Positions 21,650 through 32,660 of a stretch of 64,000 nucleotides of DNA are shown one piece after another. Position 1 is the stretch's first letter, and every line of letters starts with the position of its first letter. The notes beneath the pieces were generated by a model. It had not been told where the DNA came from, ran no database searches, and saw only the letters and a list, made by a program, of their open reading frames with translations. Source of the stretch: Apoda limacodes (taxonomy: Eukaryota; Arthropoda; Insecta; Lepidoptera; Limacodidae); assembly GCA_946406115.1 (NCBI GenBank), contig OX291547.1, forward strand, positions 501,001 through 565,000, in the 5' to 3' direction. Made by a program: the position numbers and the translations under genes.

Positions 21650-21975
21650 CCCATAGAAAAAACGGGTCAAGTGCTAGTCGGACTCGCGCTCGAGTCACAA
21701 TATGTGGCAAAAAAACCGTATTATATTTAGCATAGTTTTTTTTTCTTTTTAATTAGAAACATGATTTTTTTACAATTTTAAGTGACTGTAAACTTAAGTA
21801 TTTGATTTTAATTTCAACTTGATACCTTCACGCGTTCTTGAGTAAAAGAGTCTTGTCAGACACACAGACAAACTTTTTTTTTTGTAATGTGTTATAACTA
21901 CAAATTAACAAATTTCGGATTTTTTCCTGTTTGTGATGCTTTGTATAAAATTTCTTGATTCTAGGACAACGAGAA
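21650..21975 (+). repeat. Fragment of the GTGCGAGTCGGACTCGCGC repeat family
   Basis: CAAGTGCTAGTCGGACTCGC followed by AT-rich sequence matches the start of the repeat at 22322. Diverged and truncated. Confidence 0.6.
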
Positions 21976-22139
21976 GTACCCCATAGGTTTTAATTTATTT
22001 GTGAATGCTCTTTAAGTAAGTGGCAGAAGTAGTTCCACCCAAGACTTGGTTCTCCCACCGTCTGCAGCGATTGCGTTCTTAGTCGACAGCAGGTTTTGAA
22101 AACTTCGGTCTTTTTTCGTAAATAATTGTTTTCTACAAC

Positions 22140-22320
22140 GAATTATATCAGTGTAAAAGCCTGAGTCAACGGTGGACAAGGGATTTCGATTGCACCTTGA
22201 GTCCTGCCTGGCAAAGGTTCGAGTCTAGCGTGTACTAAATTGCATTTCTTTCATTCATACTCCATTGGCTTTTCGGTGAAGGAAAACATCGTAAAGAAAT
22301 CTGCATATGTTAATAAGAAA
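22140..22320 (+). repeat. SINE fragment with B-box-like sequence
   Basis: AAAGGTTCGAGTCTAG near 22214 fits a pol III B box, and TTTTCGGTGAAGGAAAACATC with GTAAAGAAATCTGCATA (22270-22305) is the body of an abundant lepidopteran SINE; a second copy is at 62540. Confidence 0.65.
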
Positions 22321-22321
22321 A

Positions 22322-22752
22322 AGGCCAAGTGCGAGTCGGACTCGCGCACGAAGGGTTCCGTACCATTATTTATAAACACAAAAATAAAAAGGGTTTGTTG
22401 TATGAGACCTCCCCTTAAATATTTGTTTTATTTTAATTTAATTATTTATTTTTTAAGTGAATATATAACTAAATATTCTGTGAATTTTTCAAGCGTCTAC
22501 CTGTTGCGTTATCAATATCGAGCAAAAAAATCAAATTGTTGTTGTCGGAGCCCCCTTAAATATTTATTTAATTCTTATTTTTAGTATTTGTTCTTATAGC
22601 GGCAACAGACATACATCTTCTATGAATATTTCAACTGTCTAACTATCACGAGATTCATGAGATACAGCCTGGTGATAGACAGACGGACGGACGGACAGCG
22701 GAATCTTAGTAATAGGGTTCCACTATTTTCTCTTTGGGTACGGAACCCTAAA
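22322..22752 (+). repeat. Abundant lepidopteran repeat bounded by GGGTTCCGTACC / GGTACGGAACCC
   Basis: Starts GGCCAAGTGCGAGTCGGACT, carries GGGTTCCGTACC near 22352 and the inverted GGTACGGAACCC at 22738-22749, with GGACGGACGGACAG in between. A reverse-oriented copy lies at 59205-59540 and a tail at 63660-63745. I recognise it from many Lepidoptera but do not assert a family name. Confidence 0.75.
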
Positions 22753-22804
22753 AAAGGATGTATGTGAAGTCCACTGTAGAAATTAAATAAAGATATAGAT
22801 TTTA

Positions 22805-22975
22805 TAATGCAAAATGTTTTATTAATTTCTTCACACAGTACAAATTAAACGGAAGTACCAAAAAAGGAACCGGACAGCCGAAAACATAGATTTTAGACAG
22901 TCAGTGTGACCACTGGTAACTAACAAGAAAATATGTTACTTCATTGTCTATGTTTAACACCCCCTCAATAGAATA
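22805..22975 (-). repeat. Possible LTR fragment preceded by a polypurine tract
   Basis: On the minus strand ATTGAGGGGG (22961-22970) is followed by TGTTAAACATAGAC, as expected for a polypurine tract and LTR start, then AATAAAAC near 22820. No paired LTR was found. Confidence 0.4.
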
Positions 22976-23216
22976 ACATAAATTTTCAATTTTACTAAAG
23001 GTGCTTACACTTAAGATACTAAATTATGAAATCACCTTAAAAATAGTAGCTACAAATTACATCTCTACATTGTATACCACATTTATCTAAACATCTTGTA
23101 ATCAGGGTTCTGCATTTTGCGATTCCAAAATGTCGCCTTCAGAAAGTGCGTGGCTCTTTCATAATTCAGAGCATTTACTTTTTTAATACAATTCCTGAGA
23201 ATAATGTTAGCCTGCC

Positions 23217-23504
23217 TGTTTACTAAAAAGGCCACACGTAGGCCGTAAGGAAAATTGTAAGGACTTACCCAATTTTGGAGTCAGTTGGTTGTATAACGTT
23301 TTGTCTGAATATGTGGTGTGGTGTCTGTATATGTTGTGTGTTGGTTGTGTCACGCAAACCGAACTTAATGATAAATTATCCTAATAAAACAACAGCCTTG
23401 ACGTTGCGCACTGATTAAGACGACTGACTAGCGCACAGAGTATGCAAAAAAAAGAATGCCTAGCTCGAACGATCCGAACACCAACCAGATGATTCATTCT
23501 TTAC
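23217..23504 (+). repeat. 290-bp repeat X, copy 1
   Basis: Begins TGTTTACTAAAAAGGCCACA and ends GATGATTCATTCTTTAC. Copy 2 at 30635-30929 has the same orientation with about 93% identity by eye; copy 3 at 40095-40400 is inverted and more diverged. It lies at the 5' edge of what remains of the gypsy element. TG start and internal TATAAATTATC suggest an LTR, but the flanks of copy 3 suggest retroposition. Confidence 0.8.
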
Positions 23505-23588
23505 TAAACAAACCCCCGCCCCAGCCAGACCGTGTCTGGATGTGGATAAACCGAGCCAGAGCCATCAATCAACTGGCAATCGGGAAAG

Positions 23589-23635
23589 CGTCGCGGCGAC
23601 CCGCGGGATACGGTCGCGGCGACCCGCGGGATACC
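23589..23635 (+). repeat. 23-bp GC-rich tandem duplication
   Basis: GTCGCGGCGACCCGCGGGAT followed by AC occurs twice in tandem. Both halves are partly palindromic and stand out in AT-rich surroundings. Confidence 0.8.
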
Positions 23636-23679
23636 GTCCGAACCGGGGAATAGTTGCACGATGCGACCTAAACGCCATA

Positions 23680-24330
23680 ATGTCTGAAATGTTCAATAGG
23701 TTAAAGAAATCGCTTTCTGAGAGTGATCAATTAGAAATTTTGCTTCGAAACATCAGACCATGTTATTCCCTTTTTGTAGTACAAGCTAATGTAGAGTCTA
23801 TTGAGAATTTAATTAACATTTGCAAAAAATATGATCAATTTCTTGAAAAAAATAGGAATTTCAAAGAGCCAGAAAACGGGCAAGTGATTTTTTCTGATTT
23901 GGATTATAAGAAACCTAGTGGTTCTTCAGAAACGCCCTTTGCGAATAACAAAGGTATTAATTATGAAAATTGGAGACAGAAAGAGTTTCGAGCGAAACCC
24001 CTTGATAATTTTAAATCTTTTAAAAATTACAAACAAAAACCTTTGGTTAAGTTGGAATCTAGTTCTCCTAATTATAAACCAACGGTTTATAGAAATCAAA
24101 GTTTTAATCCAGTGCATAACGAAGCGCCAAAGGAAATGTGTTCGATGCCGTGTACATGGAAACGAACTTAGTAAATGCACATCTAATAACATTGTCTGTT
24201 ATAGATGTGGTGTTAAGAATTTAAGAACGATAGATTGCCCTAATTGTAATCAATCTTCTAATAAGAATTACTTTAAAAATACTATAAATTATAATCGTTG
24301 TAGACAGGATGTACACGACTGGTCGTCATG
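23680..24330 (+). pseudogene. gypsy Gag: capsid C-terminal domain and two zinc knuckles
   Basis: 23683-24120 reads IMSEMFNRLKKSLSESDQLE and VVQANVESIENLINICKKYD, the C-terminal capsid domain of insect Ty3/gypsy Gag. After a frameshift near 24130, two Cys-rich boxes follow: CVRCRVHGNELSKC and CYRCGVKNLRTIDCPNC, matching the paired knuckles that bind RNA. The N-terminal capsid half is absent because the element is truncated just upstream; the preceding frame (RGIRSRRPAGYRP) is unrelated GC-rich sequence. Gag packages the retrotransposon RNA. Confidence 0.82.
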
Positions 24331-24389
24331 GCTTAGCAAAGTCAATATTTTTTTCAATTCCTTTCGTACTTCGGTCCTGTTTAAAAATG

Positions 24390-24945
24390 AAAATGATAAT
24401 TTACGTCCTTTTTTAAAAATAATTATAAAAGAGACAGAATGTATGGGTCTTTTAGACACAGGTTCTTGCATCAGCGTTTTAGGGAATAATTCACATCTAG
24501 CCATACAAAAGCTAGGTTTTACACTTTTATGGGATGAGAATATAAAAGTTTTGACTGCTGGTAAAGCAGTACACCAAGCTATTGTGTTATATAATTAAAA
24601 CATTTGTTTTCCCAGATTTGTTCCCTTCAATAATTTTAGGGATAGATTTTTGGAAATCTTTTAATTTGGCACCTAATCTTTTTCAAGTTAAGAACGAAAT
24701 TAAAAAATCTAATATTAAAACTTTCTAAAGTGGAAAACAAGATTCAGTTATATAATAACCTTTCCCCTCTTCAAAAGGAGACGGCGGACAGAGTTATAAG
24801 TAATTTTAAAGCTATTTCGTTTGAGGAAACTGGCATTATTGGTGAAACTAATCTTACACATTTTTTACATATATAATAGATACTGGTGATCACGCACCGA
24901 TTAAACATCGAAATTATAGGCTGTCTCCGGAAAGACAACGGGTAC
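24390..24945 (+). pseudogene. gypsy Pol: aspartic protease and linker to RT
   Basis: The catalytic triad region GLLDTGSCISVLG is at about 24444-24482, and the C-terminal hallmark IILGIDFW at about 24630-24653 in another frame after a 1-nt shift near 24597. The linker continues to GDHAPIKHRNYRLSPERQRV, the conserved segment just before RT, where it is cut by the solo LTR at 24946. Several stops lie in 24720-24860. The protease would process Gag-Pol; this copy cannot. Confidence 0.82.
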
Positions 24946-25564
24946 TGCAGCGTGCGGGGGCGTAACTATGCTGCTTCTACCTATTTCTATCTAGGTATCG
25001 GAATCTCTGCTAATAAAAAGACAACATCAGGAGTTCTTTTCTATATTCAGATGTTCTTTTCAATCGCCACAAGAGTATACATCCTTTAGACTGATCTACT
25101 ACCTAGGAGAATTATTATACAATATTAAACTTATCTGCAGTACATCTTCTTCTATTAGGCCATCCTTCAATAGGCTTTGGGACGTCGTGTCGATACATTG
25201 GATAAAATATACATTAGGACATTAAATCGCGATGGTGGCGATGCTTGGAATATTTTGGATACTCGAGTATCTTACTTTAAGTCCACTGGCAATGTAAAGC
25301 CATTTCACCAATTCTAGGGCTCCCTGATAGAGACAGGAATCGACCCTCCAAATTTATATAGACTTGTCCGATCTATATTTTTCACTTGAATGTCAATTAA
25401 TAACAAAATAATGACAAGCTCGAAATTCCGATTGTTTTTATTTAAAAACGCACTGACACCATCTATTATGTTTCCTTAAAACCACTACGAAGTATTTGCT
25501 GCGTAAAAACGTTCGCTAGCCTATTTACTTCCTTTACATTTAACAAGAGGTCGTAACCTCTACA
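24946..25564. mobile_element. 619-bp solo LTR inserted in gypsy pol
   Basis: Starts TGCAGCGTGC, ends CCTCTACA (TG...CA), and is flanked by GTAC on both sides (24942-24945 and 25565-25568; GTACT if one more base is counted). The gypsy protein frame reads up to the left GTAC and resumes at the right GTAC exactly where the conserved linker should continue, so the insert is clean. It has AATAAA near 25012. A lone LTR with a TSD is what recombination between the two LTRs of a full element leaves behind. Superfamily unknown: 4 bp favours gypsy-type, 5 bp copia or BEL. Confidence 0.85.
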
Positions 25565-25565
25565 G

Positions 25566-26950
25566 TACTTAGTGAAGAAGTAGATAAAATGATAAAGTGG
25601 GACATTATTGAACCATGCGAGAGCCCATGGTTATCTCCAGTCTTAGTTACGCCTAAGAAGAATGGCGAATGGAGATTTTGTTTGGATAGTAGGAAATTAA
25701 ATTCAATTACTAGGAAAGACGCGTATAATTTACCTTTTATTAATGAAATCTTAGATAATTTGTCTAATGCGAAATATTTAAGCAGTATTGATATTGCAAA
25801 AGCATTTTGGCAGATTCCTTTACACGTAGATGACAGAAACAAAACTGCGTTTTACGTTCCGACACGCGGCAGCTTCCAATTTAAACGATTACCCTTCGGG
25901 TTATCAAATAGTCCTGCTACGCAACAGAGATTGATGGATTCCTTGTTTTCTCCCATTTTAACAACAAAGTATTCTGTTATTTAGATGATATTATCATTAT
26001 TAGCGAGAGTTTCGAAGAACACATATCCCTTTTAAATCGAGTACTTGAAAAACTCACAAAGGCTCGTTTAACTATTAATTTTGAGAAGTGTAAGTTTTTT
26101 AAAAATGAGCTAAAATATCTAGGTTACATTGTGGACGAACGTGGTCTACGCACAGACCCAGATAAGGTGAAAGCCATTCTTGAAATCCCTACTCCTAAAT
26201 CGCGTAAAGAGGTTCGTCGTTTTTTAGGAACAGTTAGTTACTATAGACGTTTTATACCCAATTTTAGTACTGTAGCTGGTCCTCTTAATTCATTAACGTC
26301 TGCGGGTAAAAATACGCCAAGATTTAAATGGACGAAAGAAGCAGATAACGCATTTAATACTTTAAAAAATCATTTTGTAAATACACCTATTTTAGCTTGT
26401 CCTAATTATGATCTACCATTTAGTGTACATTGTGATGCATCTGGTTTTGGCATAGGTGCAATGCTTACTCAGGAGGTAGACGGCAATGAGGTTGTTGTGG
26501 CATACATGAGTAAGTCTTTATCTAAACAACAACGGAATTACTCGGCCACGGAGCGAGAAACGCTAGCGGTTATTCTAGCATTAGAGCATTGGCGTTGTTT
26601 TCTTGACAACGGGAAACAATTTATTATTTTTACTGACCATGCTGCATTGAAATGGTTTTTAAAATTATCTAATCCAACGGGTAGGTTAGCCAGATGGACA
26701 TTCGGTTGTCTTGCTTTAATTTTATTTTAAAGCATAAATGAGGAAAGGACAATGTTGTTCCTGATATTTTATCTCGGTCTACCCCAATAATAGAGAACAC
26801 ATCAACTAACGTACAAACTGACGTAGATGATGTTTCCCATAAATACGTAGAACCAATTGATACTGATCGGAGTATGATTTGGTACGAACAAAAGCGTACC
26901 AATTGCTTAAATAATCCATCAGATTATTTAGATTTCTGTATTAAGGAAAT
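25566..26950 (+). pseudogene. gypsy Pol: reverse transcriptase and RNase H
   Basis: RT motifs: WDIIEPCESPWLSPVLVTPK, WRFCLDSRKLN, LSSIDIAKAFWQIPL, FKRLPFGLSNSPATQQRLMD, and the catalytic CYLDDIIII at 25975-26001. A single frameshift near 25960 separates the first half from the active site; the frame is then open through FLGTVSYYRRFIPNF (thumb) into RNase H (HCDASGFGIGAM with a catalytic Asp, ATERETLAV with Glu, FTDHAALKW with Asp). A second shift near 26700 follows GRLARWT. Active-site residues are all present. Role: synthesis of the element's cDNA and removal of RNA. Confidence 0.92.
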
Positions 26951-26959
26951 TACCTAAAA

Positions 26960-28077
26960 AAGTTGAAACGGAACCTGATAGTGATTACATGTGGAAGGAG
27001 GTTCCGAATCCTAACGATAGGCTTAATATTATTGCGGCTAAACATACGGAGCCGTCAAACTCGCATTTTGGTGCTTTTAAGACCTTTGAAAAGATATCAA
27101 AAGATTTTTATTGGCCAGGAATGTTCCGCCAGATATCTAACTACATAGCTGATTGTACTACATGCTTGGCTTACAAGCATCAAAACCATTCCCCATTTGG
27201 TGTCATGGGAAAACCTAAAATTTACTCACGACCTTTTCAATGTATCTCCATTGACTGAGTTGGTCCTCAACCAATGACAAGGGATAGGAACCAAAACATC
27301 TTGGTTGTCACATGCTGTTTCAGTAAATACTGTTTAATTTTTCCTTTAAAAAAAGCCACAGCGGCTAATGTATTAAAAACCTTGGAAAACGATGTTTTCT
27401 TGGTTTACGGAGTACCCCAAACAATAATTATGGACAATGGTTCACAATTTACCAGTCACGATTGTAAAAATCTTTGGGAAAAATATAACATTCCAAAAGT
27501 ATTTTACACTCCACGTTACTGTACACATGTAAATACTGTGGAACGTTATAATAAAACTATTATTACGGCTATTGCAGCCTTAGTAGGCGAAGACCACCGA
27601 ACTTGGGACAAATTTATTCCACAAGTACAAATGGCTATTAATTCGTCTTGTAATCATACGACTGGCTATTCACCAGCGTTTTTAGTTTTCGGCCGTGAAT
27701 TAGTGACCGATGGTAATATTTTCGCGAAGTACGAGGACTTCGACAATTTCGTACTTATGCCCAGGGATATTTATGCTGAGCATACCGGGTTTCTTGCTAA
27801 TATATTTAACAAGGTTGAATTAGCTTTATATAAGGCACATCAGAAGAACGCAGAACATTATAATCTGCGTCGTACTTTTAAAGAGTTTAATGTTAATGAT
27901 TATGTATGGAGACGCAATCACGTTTTAAGTGATGCCGGTGCTTATTTCAGCACTAAGCTAGCTCCGAAATTCGTAAAATGTCGCGTTATACGTAAAATTT
28001 CGCCGTTAGTATACGAACTGGTGGACTTAAATGATAAAAATATGGGTATTTACCATATTAAAGATTTTAAATGTTGA
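26960..28077 (+). pseudogene. gypsy Pol: integrase
   Basis: The HHCC zinc region is HTEPSNSHFG ... DCTTC (27045-27161). The catalytic core contains D in QCISID (27238-27255), D in IIMDNGSQF (about 27425-27451) and E in NTVERYNK (27532-27555), so the D,D-E triad is complete. The only lesion is TGA at 27256-27258, directly after the first catalytic Asp where Trp is usual; a single G-to-A change explains it. The C-terminal part ends KVELALYKAHQKNAEHYN ... LAPKFVKCRVIRK, a GPY/F-like DNA-binding region. No chromodomain. From 27259 to 28077 the frame is open. Confidence 0.92.
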
Positions 28078-29505
28078 AGATACCTCTTTAATTGAGGGCA
28101 CATTTTGTGCAATTTAATTATAATTAACTACTTATGTAATGGACCAAAGAAAATTGTTTTTAAAGCATTTGCTTTATATATTATTGTTTATGAAGCTAAT
28201 ATATGCTTTCCTAATTGTTTTGCAACTAACTTAAGAGTTAGTGATTTTTTAAATTACTAATCACGATATGTTGTTTTTTTACGTCTTCAAAATTCAAAAA
28301 GTCATTTGAACGACACCGTCGTTATTATAAAAATAACATTTAGACCTAATTTAATTTATATTCCTCTTTTAACCTTTTTCAAAATTCAAAAAGTCATTTT
28401 AATGACACCGTAGTTTTTATAAAAATAACGTTTAGGCCTTTATTAATATTTTGTTGTCTTTTTTTATCTTTTATTTCCTTTAGAGGAAAAATAATTTTAT
28501 TTTCTTTCGATTGGCATGAAAGAGATGCTTTGATTTGTATTTATATTTAACTACGAATAATAATTTTTCAATAACGTTGATTGGACGCATTATTTTACTG
28601 AATATTTTATCTAATTCTCAAAAAAGTTATTTGTTGTCTCACGTCAAGAGATGCAATTTCTATTCTGAATATTTTTCTTGTCTATTTGACACGTAATTGA
28701 AACGTAATTGAACGTTATTGTTTATTGTATTTTTTTCTCAAAATTAAAATAACGACGATTAATGTCGTTCGTTGATGTCTGCGACATCCTTTATTATGAT
28801 TTTTCTTCTTTATTTAGTTTTAATTACTAATACAGAAGTAGTACTCCTTCCTTGCGTCGGTTATACGACTTTTGCGTTAATAAATGGAGACCAAAGATCA
28901 TGACATCTTTGGCTCATTATTAATTCTAAAAGCTATTGTAGCTTATTATATAAAAATACTTAATTTATTTCAACTAATTTTCTTTATTAATTATCTAATT
29001 TCTAACTCGTTTTACTTTCTAGCTACTTTCAAACTTGCAATTTTAGACAGTCTCTTTTATATTTATCTCATAATTAAAGGATTTTAATACAGCGGGGTTT
29101 TAGCTTGAGCAGTATGACAACTCATTAAATAAGCTTATGTCCAAAATATGGAGCGGATTGACAACTCCTTAAAAAAGCCCATGACCAGGAATTGAGCGGT
29201 GGGATAACTCATTAAATAAGCCTTATATCGTAGTCCTAGTTGTAATAAGGCATTTGGCCAAGATATAACAATTAACATCAAGTCCCTTACAGATCGGTCA
29301 TGGGGTTCCTTAGCGGTTATGCCCTTCGTGTGTGGATGAATGTATAGGAATTATAGTGTTAGGTTGGGTTAGTATGGGTGATGAGATTAGAGTATTAGAT
29401 GCGTACGTGATGTAAGTTTTTAGGGATCGGTTCTGTCTTTTAAATTATTAAACTAACAGCCCGGAAAATTCGTCTAACCGAATTTTCACGAGGAAGGGGG
29501 GATAA
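28078..29505 (+). other. gypsy 3' untranslated region with internal repeats and polypurine tract
   Basis: No env-like frame. Two copies of a ~60-bp block (TTCAAAATTCAAAAAGTCAT ... AAAAATAAC) lie at 28287-28350 and 28377-28436. Three ~47-bp units with GACAACTC(A/C)TTAAA and a GAGCGG-like start lie at 29105-29222. ACGAGGAAGGGGGGA at about 29489-29503 is the polypurine tract that primes plus-strand synthesis. Confidence 0.7.
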
Positions 29506-30300
29506 TGTAGCGAGTGAAGTATTTTATTTTGTATATGTAGTGTGTAATTAGCTTTAAATTACCCTTTTGCGTGTTATGTCAAAATCATTGTAAAATTCTA
29601 TATCCATACAGGCATGGAATGCCATGCTGATTTACGTCAACAGTCTTTTAAATCTGATTTTTAAAAAGATGACAGATCGAAAAATATTCAAAGAGTCTGG
29701 TTGAGATTTTCTCAAAGTAAGATATAAAAAATAGAAATTTAAAATTTTATATAGATACAGATAATTTATTATCTTACCGTGTGCAACTTTATCGGCGTGG
29801 ACCATATATAAGAACCTGTGCTTGGGAATAGATTCGATCAAAATGAAAGCAGATAAGGAGGTTTGATTTCCTGGATTATCTGTCGACGGTTTGTGAGTTA
29901 CCCTATAAATCACACTGAAGGTACCATATTTCTGTTTTATAAGTAAGGTCTACGAAGATCTTGATTTTTTGTGGATTGGGCCTTTTTGCCTGTATCGAAT
30001 TCCCTTTTCCGTATCCTGAAAATTCGGGATATATATGGAGTTGACATAGTCGTAAACCATTGGATTAATCACGTCGTACCACGATTTGCCAACTTTGGCG
30101 ATAATAGAGTCGACCAGGGTAAAAATTGTAATACGGTCGTCAAAGTAAGAAAAGACGGCAAAATGAATAATTTCCAAAACGAAGAAGTTAAATTGTGTAT
30201 GGCATAAAAGGGATTGAAATTAATTAATTTTTGTAAAGTGCGATCGTATAGGGAACTATAATAAAATTGTATTTACGAACTACACCTATCTTTTCATTTA
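29506..30300 (+). repeat. gypsy 3' LTR (3' border uncertain)
   Basis: Starts TGTAGCGAGTGAAG a few bases after the polypurine tract. Contains a TATA element in CCATATATAAGAACC at 29799-29813 and AATAAAATT near 30259 as a polyadenylation signal. No second copy of this LTR exists in the window, so the right border is a guess. Confidence 0.6.
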
Positions 30301-30634
30301 TCTTCCCCTGGGGAATTGAGTCTTCACAAAATAAATACGTTAGCTTACAATCCGACATAAACAGCAATATTAAAAACCTATTTATTCCGATCTATTTTTA
30401 CCCGCAATAACAAAAAGGTGGGTAAGAACCTAATTAGCTACACTGGGAATGTCCGACGAGCAATGCGATAAGACCGATAAACTATGCCTAGACGACGTAA
30501 CCCAACGTTACGAATTGTAATTTTATTTATTGTAAATCCGACGAAAACTAACTAACCGTACATCCCAAATGATCTGTAAAACGACCCAAACAAAAACAAA
30601 CGAAAGTGGCCCGTACCACGTCTGCCTACCAGCT

Positions 30635-30929
30635 TGTTTACTAAAAAGGCCACACGTAGGCCGTAAGAAAAATTGTAAGGACTTACCCAATTTCAGTTGT
30701 TTGTATAACGTTTTGTCTGATTATGTGGTGTGGTGTCTGTATATGTTGTGTATGTGTAGGTTGTTTCACGCAAACCGAACTTAATTATAAATTATCCCAA
30801 TTAGATCGATAAAACAACAGCCTTGACGTTGCGCACAGATTAAGACGACTGACTAGCGCACAGAGTACGCAAAAAAAAGAATGCCTAGCTCGAACGATCC
30901 GAACACCAACCAGACGATTCATTCTTTAC
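30635..30929 (+). repeat. 290-bp repeat X, copy 2
   Basis: Starts TGTTTACTAAAAAGGCCACA, ends GACGATTCATTCTTTAC, same orientation as copy 1. It differs by short indels (for example AATTAGATCGATAAAAC against AATAAAAC). Together copies 1 and 2 bracket the gypsy element. Confidence 0.8.
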
Positions 30930-31059
30930 ATTAAAAAGGTTCTTATTAACAAGGGATGCTATACTGTGGAAGTATTCAATAAAGATAATAATATCACGAA
31001 ATAAAGGTATGGGCCCAATACTGGACATCCATCTATGACTTATGTAGTTAATAATTAAT

Positions 31060-31495
31060 GACACATTACGATCAAGGGATGCACCATGGATAGTGATCCA
31101 CCGTTGGCTGCTTGGTGTTGGGGGGGTTCTGGATGGGCGTGGGTGTGGCGCATAGACGTGTACATGTATGTGTGTTAACACATATTTGCGTAGGTTTTGT
31201 GTAACCGGTTGGCCTGGTTCCTGCGTGATTGATGGTAACAGGTGAACACCCGGGAAGTTTTTTGTCACTTCTTCTTCCCTTAGGCTTGTTCCGAAGTGAC
31301 AGTACGTTAAATGGTGTGCATTTGCTGCCGGACTGTCGAGTGGGAGCTGGGCTACTTCATGATATACAACGTCTGTGGGTATGTGTATGCATATGGGTAT
31401 GTGTGCACGTTTGTGTGATGCGCCCTTTCGCGTTTTGAACCTCTCTGGCGCTGGGCGGCCGATGGTGGATTGCAGCGGGTAATTAATACTATATT
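31060..31495 (+). repeat. 3' UTR of LINE family EF
   Basis: CAAGGGATGCACCATGG, GTGTGGCGCATAGACGTGTA, GCTGGGCTACTTCATGATAT and GGATTGCAGCGGGTAATTAA correspond to the sequence downstream of the LINE EF ORF2 at 44380-44720 (minus) and 48820-48930. Its purine/GT-rich blocks are what remains; no ORF2 precedes it, so the copy is 5'-truncated. Confidence 0.75.
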
Positions 31496-31965
31496 TATTA
31501 TATTATTATACTTGTACCTATGTGAGTTTATACATATATGTATATTTTTTCTAGTAGTATAAATTTTTGATACACCGTGTTTTAATATAAATCAGTTTTA
31601 AGTTCAGAGTACGTGTGTTCGTCCTGTAATGTCAAATGTAAACTTGTGTGTGTAAATCTCAATATGAAACGGATTTATATTTTGTTCCTTTAATGTGTGT
31701 ACATTGTAACTAATACAATCGAAGTTTTATTGGAGTTGCTTGAGTGTGTCAAGCTCTCTCAAAGTCTCTGCGGTGGTGGAATGTGCGTCGGGTCGTTACG
31801 TTCCCTAAAACATGGTTGAGCGAATCGATGGCTGATTCATGTGTCATACTTGTGCTGCTGTGGAGGCTGGTCTGCTCTTGCAAACTTCTTTGTATTCTTA
31901 GTATTCGGTCATCGGTGTAGGATTTCAAAGGCAACACCTCAATTATGGAAAAAAAAACGAACGGA
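31496..31965. other. Gene-free stretch
   Basis: AT-rich, with TGTGTG patches. Nothing recognised. Confidence 0.45.
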
Positions 31966-32105
31966 TAATACTTGACGTTTTCAAGTAGCTTATGTCCTTT
32001 TCCGGGACTCAACACTATCTGCATGCCAAATTTAATCTTGATCGGTACAGTGGTTTCACCGTGAAAAGGTAACAGACAGATTTACTTTCGCATTTATAAT
32101 ATTTA
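31966..32105 (-). repeat. Helitron/Lep1-like fragment
   Basis: Minus strand reads ATTATAAATGCGAAAGTAAA, TCTGTCTGTTACCTTTTCAC and CGATCAAGATTAAATTTGGC, blocks very common in lepidopteran genomes. Confidence 0.6.
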
Positions 32106-32389
32106 TTATTATATTATATTCATGAATAGTATGGATAATTTTAAGTATATGTAAATATATGTATGTACATATGATTGTGCAGAAATATAATTATGATGGC
32201 GCTAATCTATTAAATATCCAAATTCCTTCACTCGATTAACGATACTTGACGCTTCACATGGTGCGCCCCCTATGCTACATAAAAACAAAAAAAAAATTAA
32301 CATGTTTGACTTTGTTTTTAGTAGCTTACTTATTTTTTATTACCTATTGTATTGGTTCATATTTTATACTCTTTAGCTAATTAACAAAG

Positions 32390-32525
32390 TATTGTATTAC
32401 TACTTTAAATGGAACTTGTTGCCAGCTCTTTTTGGCAGAAATTAACATTGTTACATTCTATTGACGATTCAAAAGTGTTCTTAAAAACCTACTTGAATAA
32501 AGTTTGATTTGAGTTTAAGTTTGAG
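32390..32525 (+). repeat. LINE 3' tail fragment
   Basis: GACGATTCAAAAGTGTTCTT then AAACCTACTTGAATAAAG and a TTTGAGTTTAAGTTTGAG tail form the end of a LINE; a second diverged copy is at 63205-63285. Confidence 0.6.
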
Positions 32526-32660
32526 TTCAGAAATAAATTACAACCCATGGGGTACTTGTCGTTGTCCTAGAATAACCTTGGAGCATTTTTGAGACCATAG
32601 AGCGATTGATTTAACTTAACAATATTATTATTATCTCAATAAGCTCCTTCTGGTAAACTA
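32526..32660 (-). pseudogene. copia-1 RT continuation beyond the LINE insertion
   Basis: Minus strand: SLPEGAY, a stop, then IVKLNQSLYGLKNAPRLF. KLxxSLYGLKxAPR is the most conserved copia RT segment. It fits directly after the part ending at 33372. The Y-V-D-D box further down was not found because a LINE tail replaces it. Confidence 0.85.

Larger units (their letters stand above)
23640..30300 (+). mobile_element. Ty3/gypsy LTR retrotransposon, 5'-truncated, with nested solo LTR
   Basis: Gag C-terminus, protease, RT, RNase H and integrase occur in standard Ty3/gypsy order, followed by a 1.4-kb untranslated region, a polypurine tract at about 29490-29503 and a 3' LTR starting near 29507. The 5' LTR, primer-binding site and N-terminal half of Gag are missing; repeat X copy 1 and a short GC-rich segment occupy their place. 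No env-like gene was found. Coding damage is modest: frameshifts near 24130, 24597 and 25960, one TGA in the integrase, and one insertion. Confidence 0.9.

Noticed and set aside
28884..29087. Hydrophobic 67-codon frame after the gypsy integrase, considered as an env remnant
   Set aside because: No signal peptide, cleavage motif or Cys pattern; AT-rich sequence makes such frames easily.
23217..30929. Repeat X copies 1 and 2 as the two LTRs of the gypsy element
   Set aside because: The gypsy polypurine tract and LTR start lie at 29490-29507, 1.1 kb before copy 2, no matching TSD exists, and copy 3 has 15-bp flanking repeats in copia. Kept as a finding, not as an LTR call.
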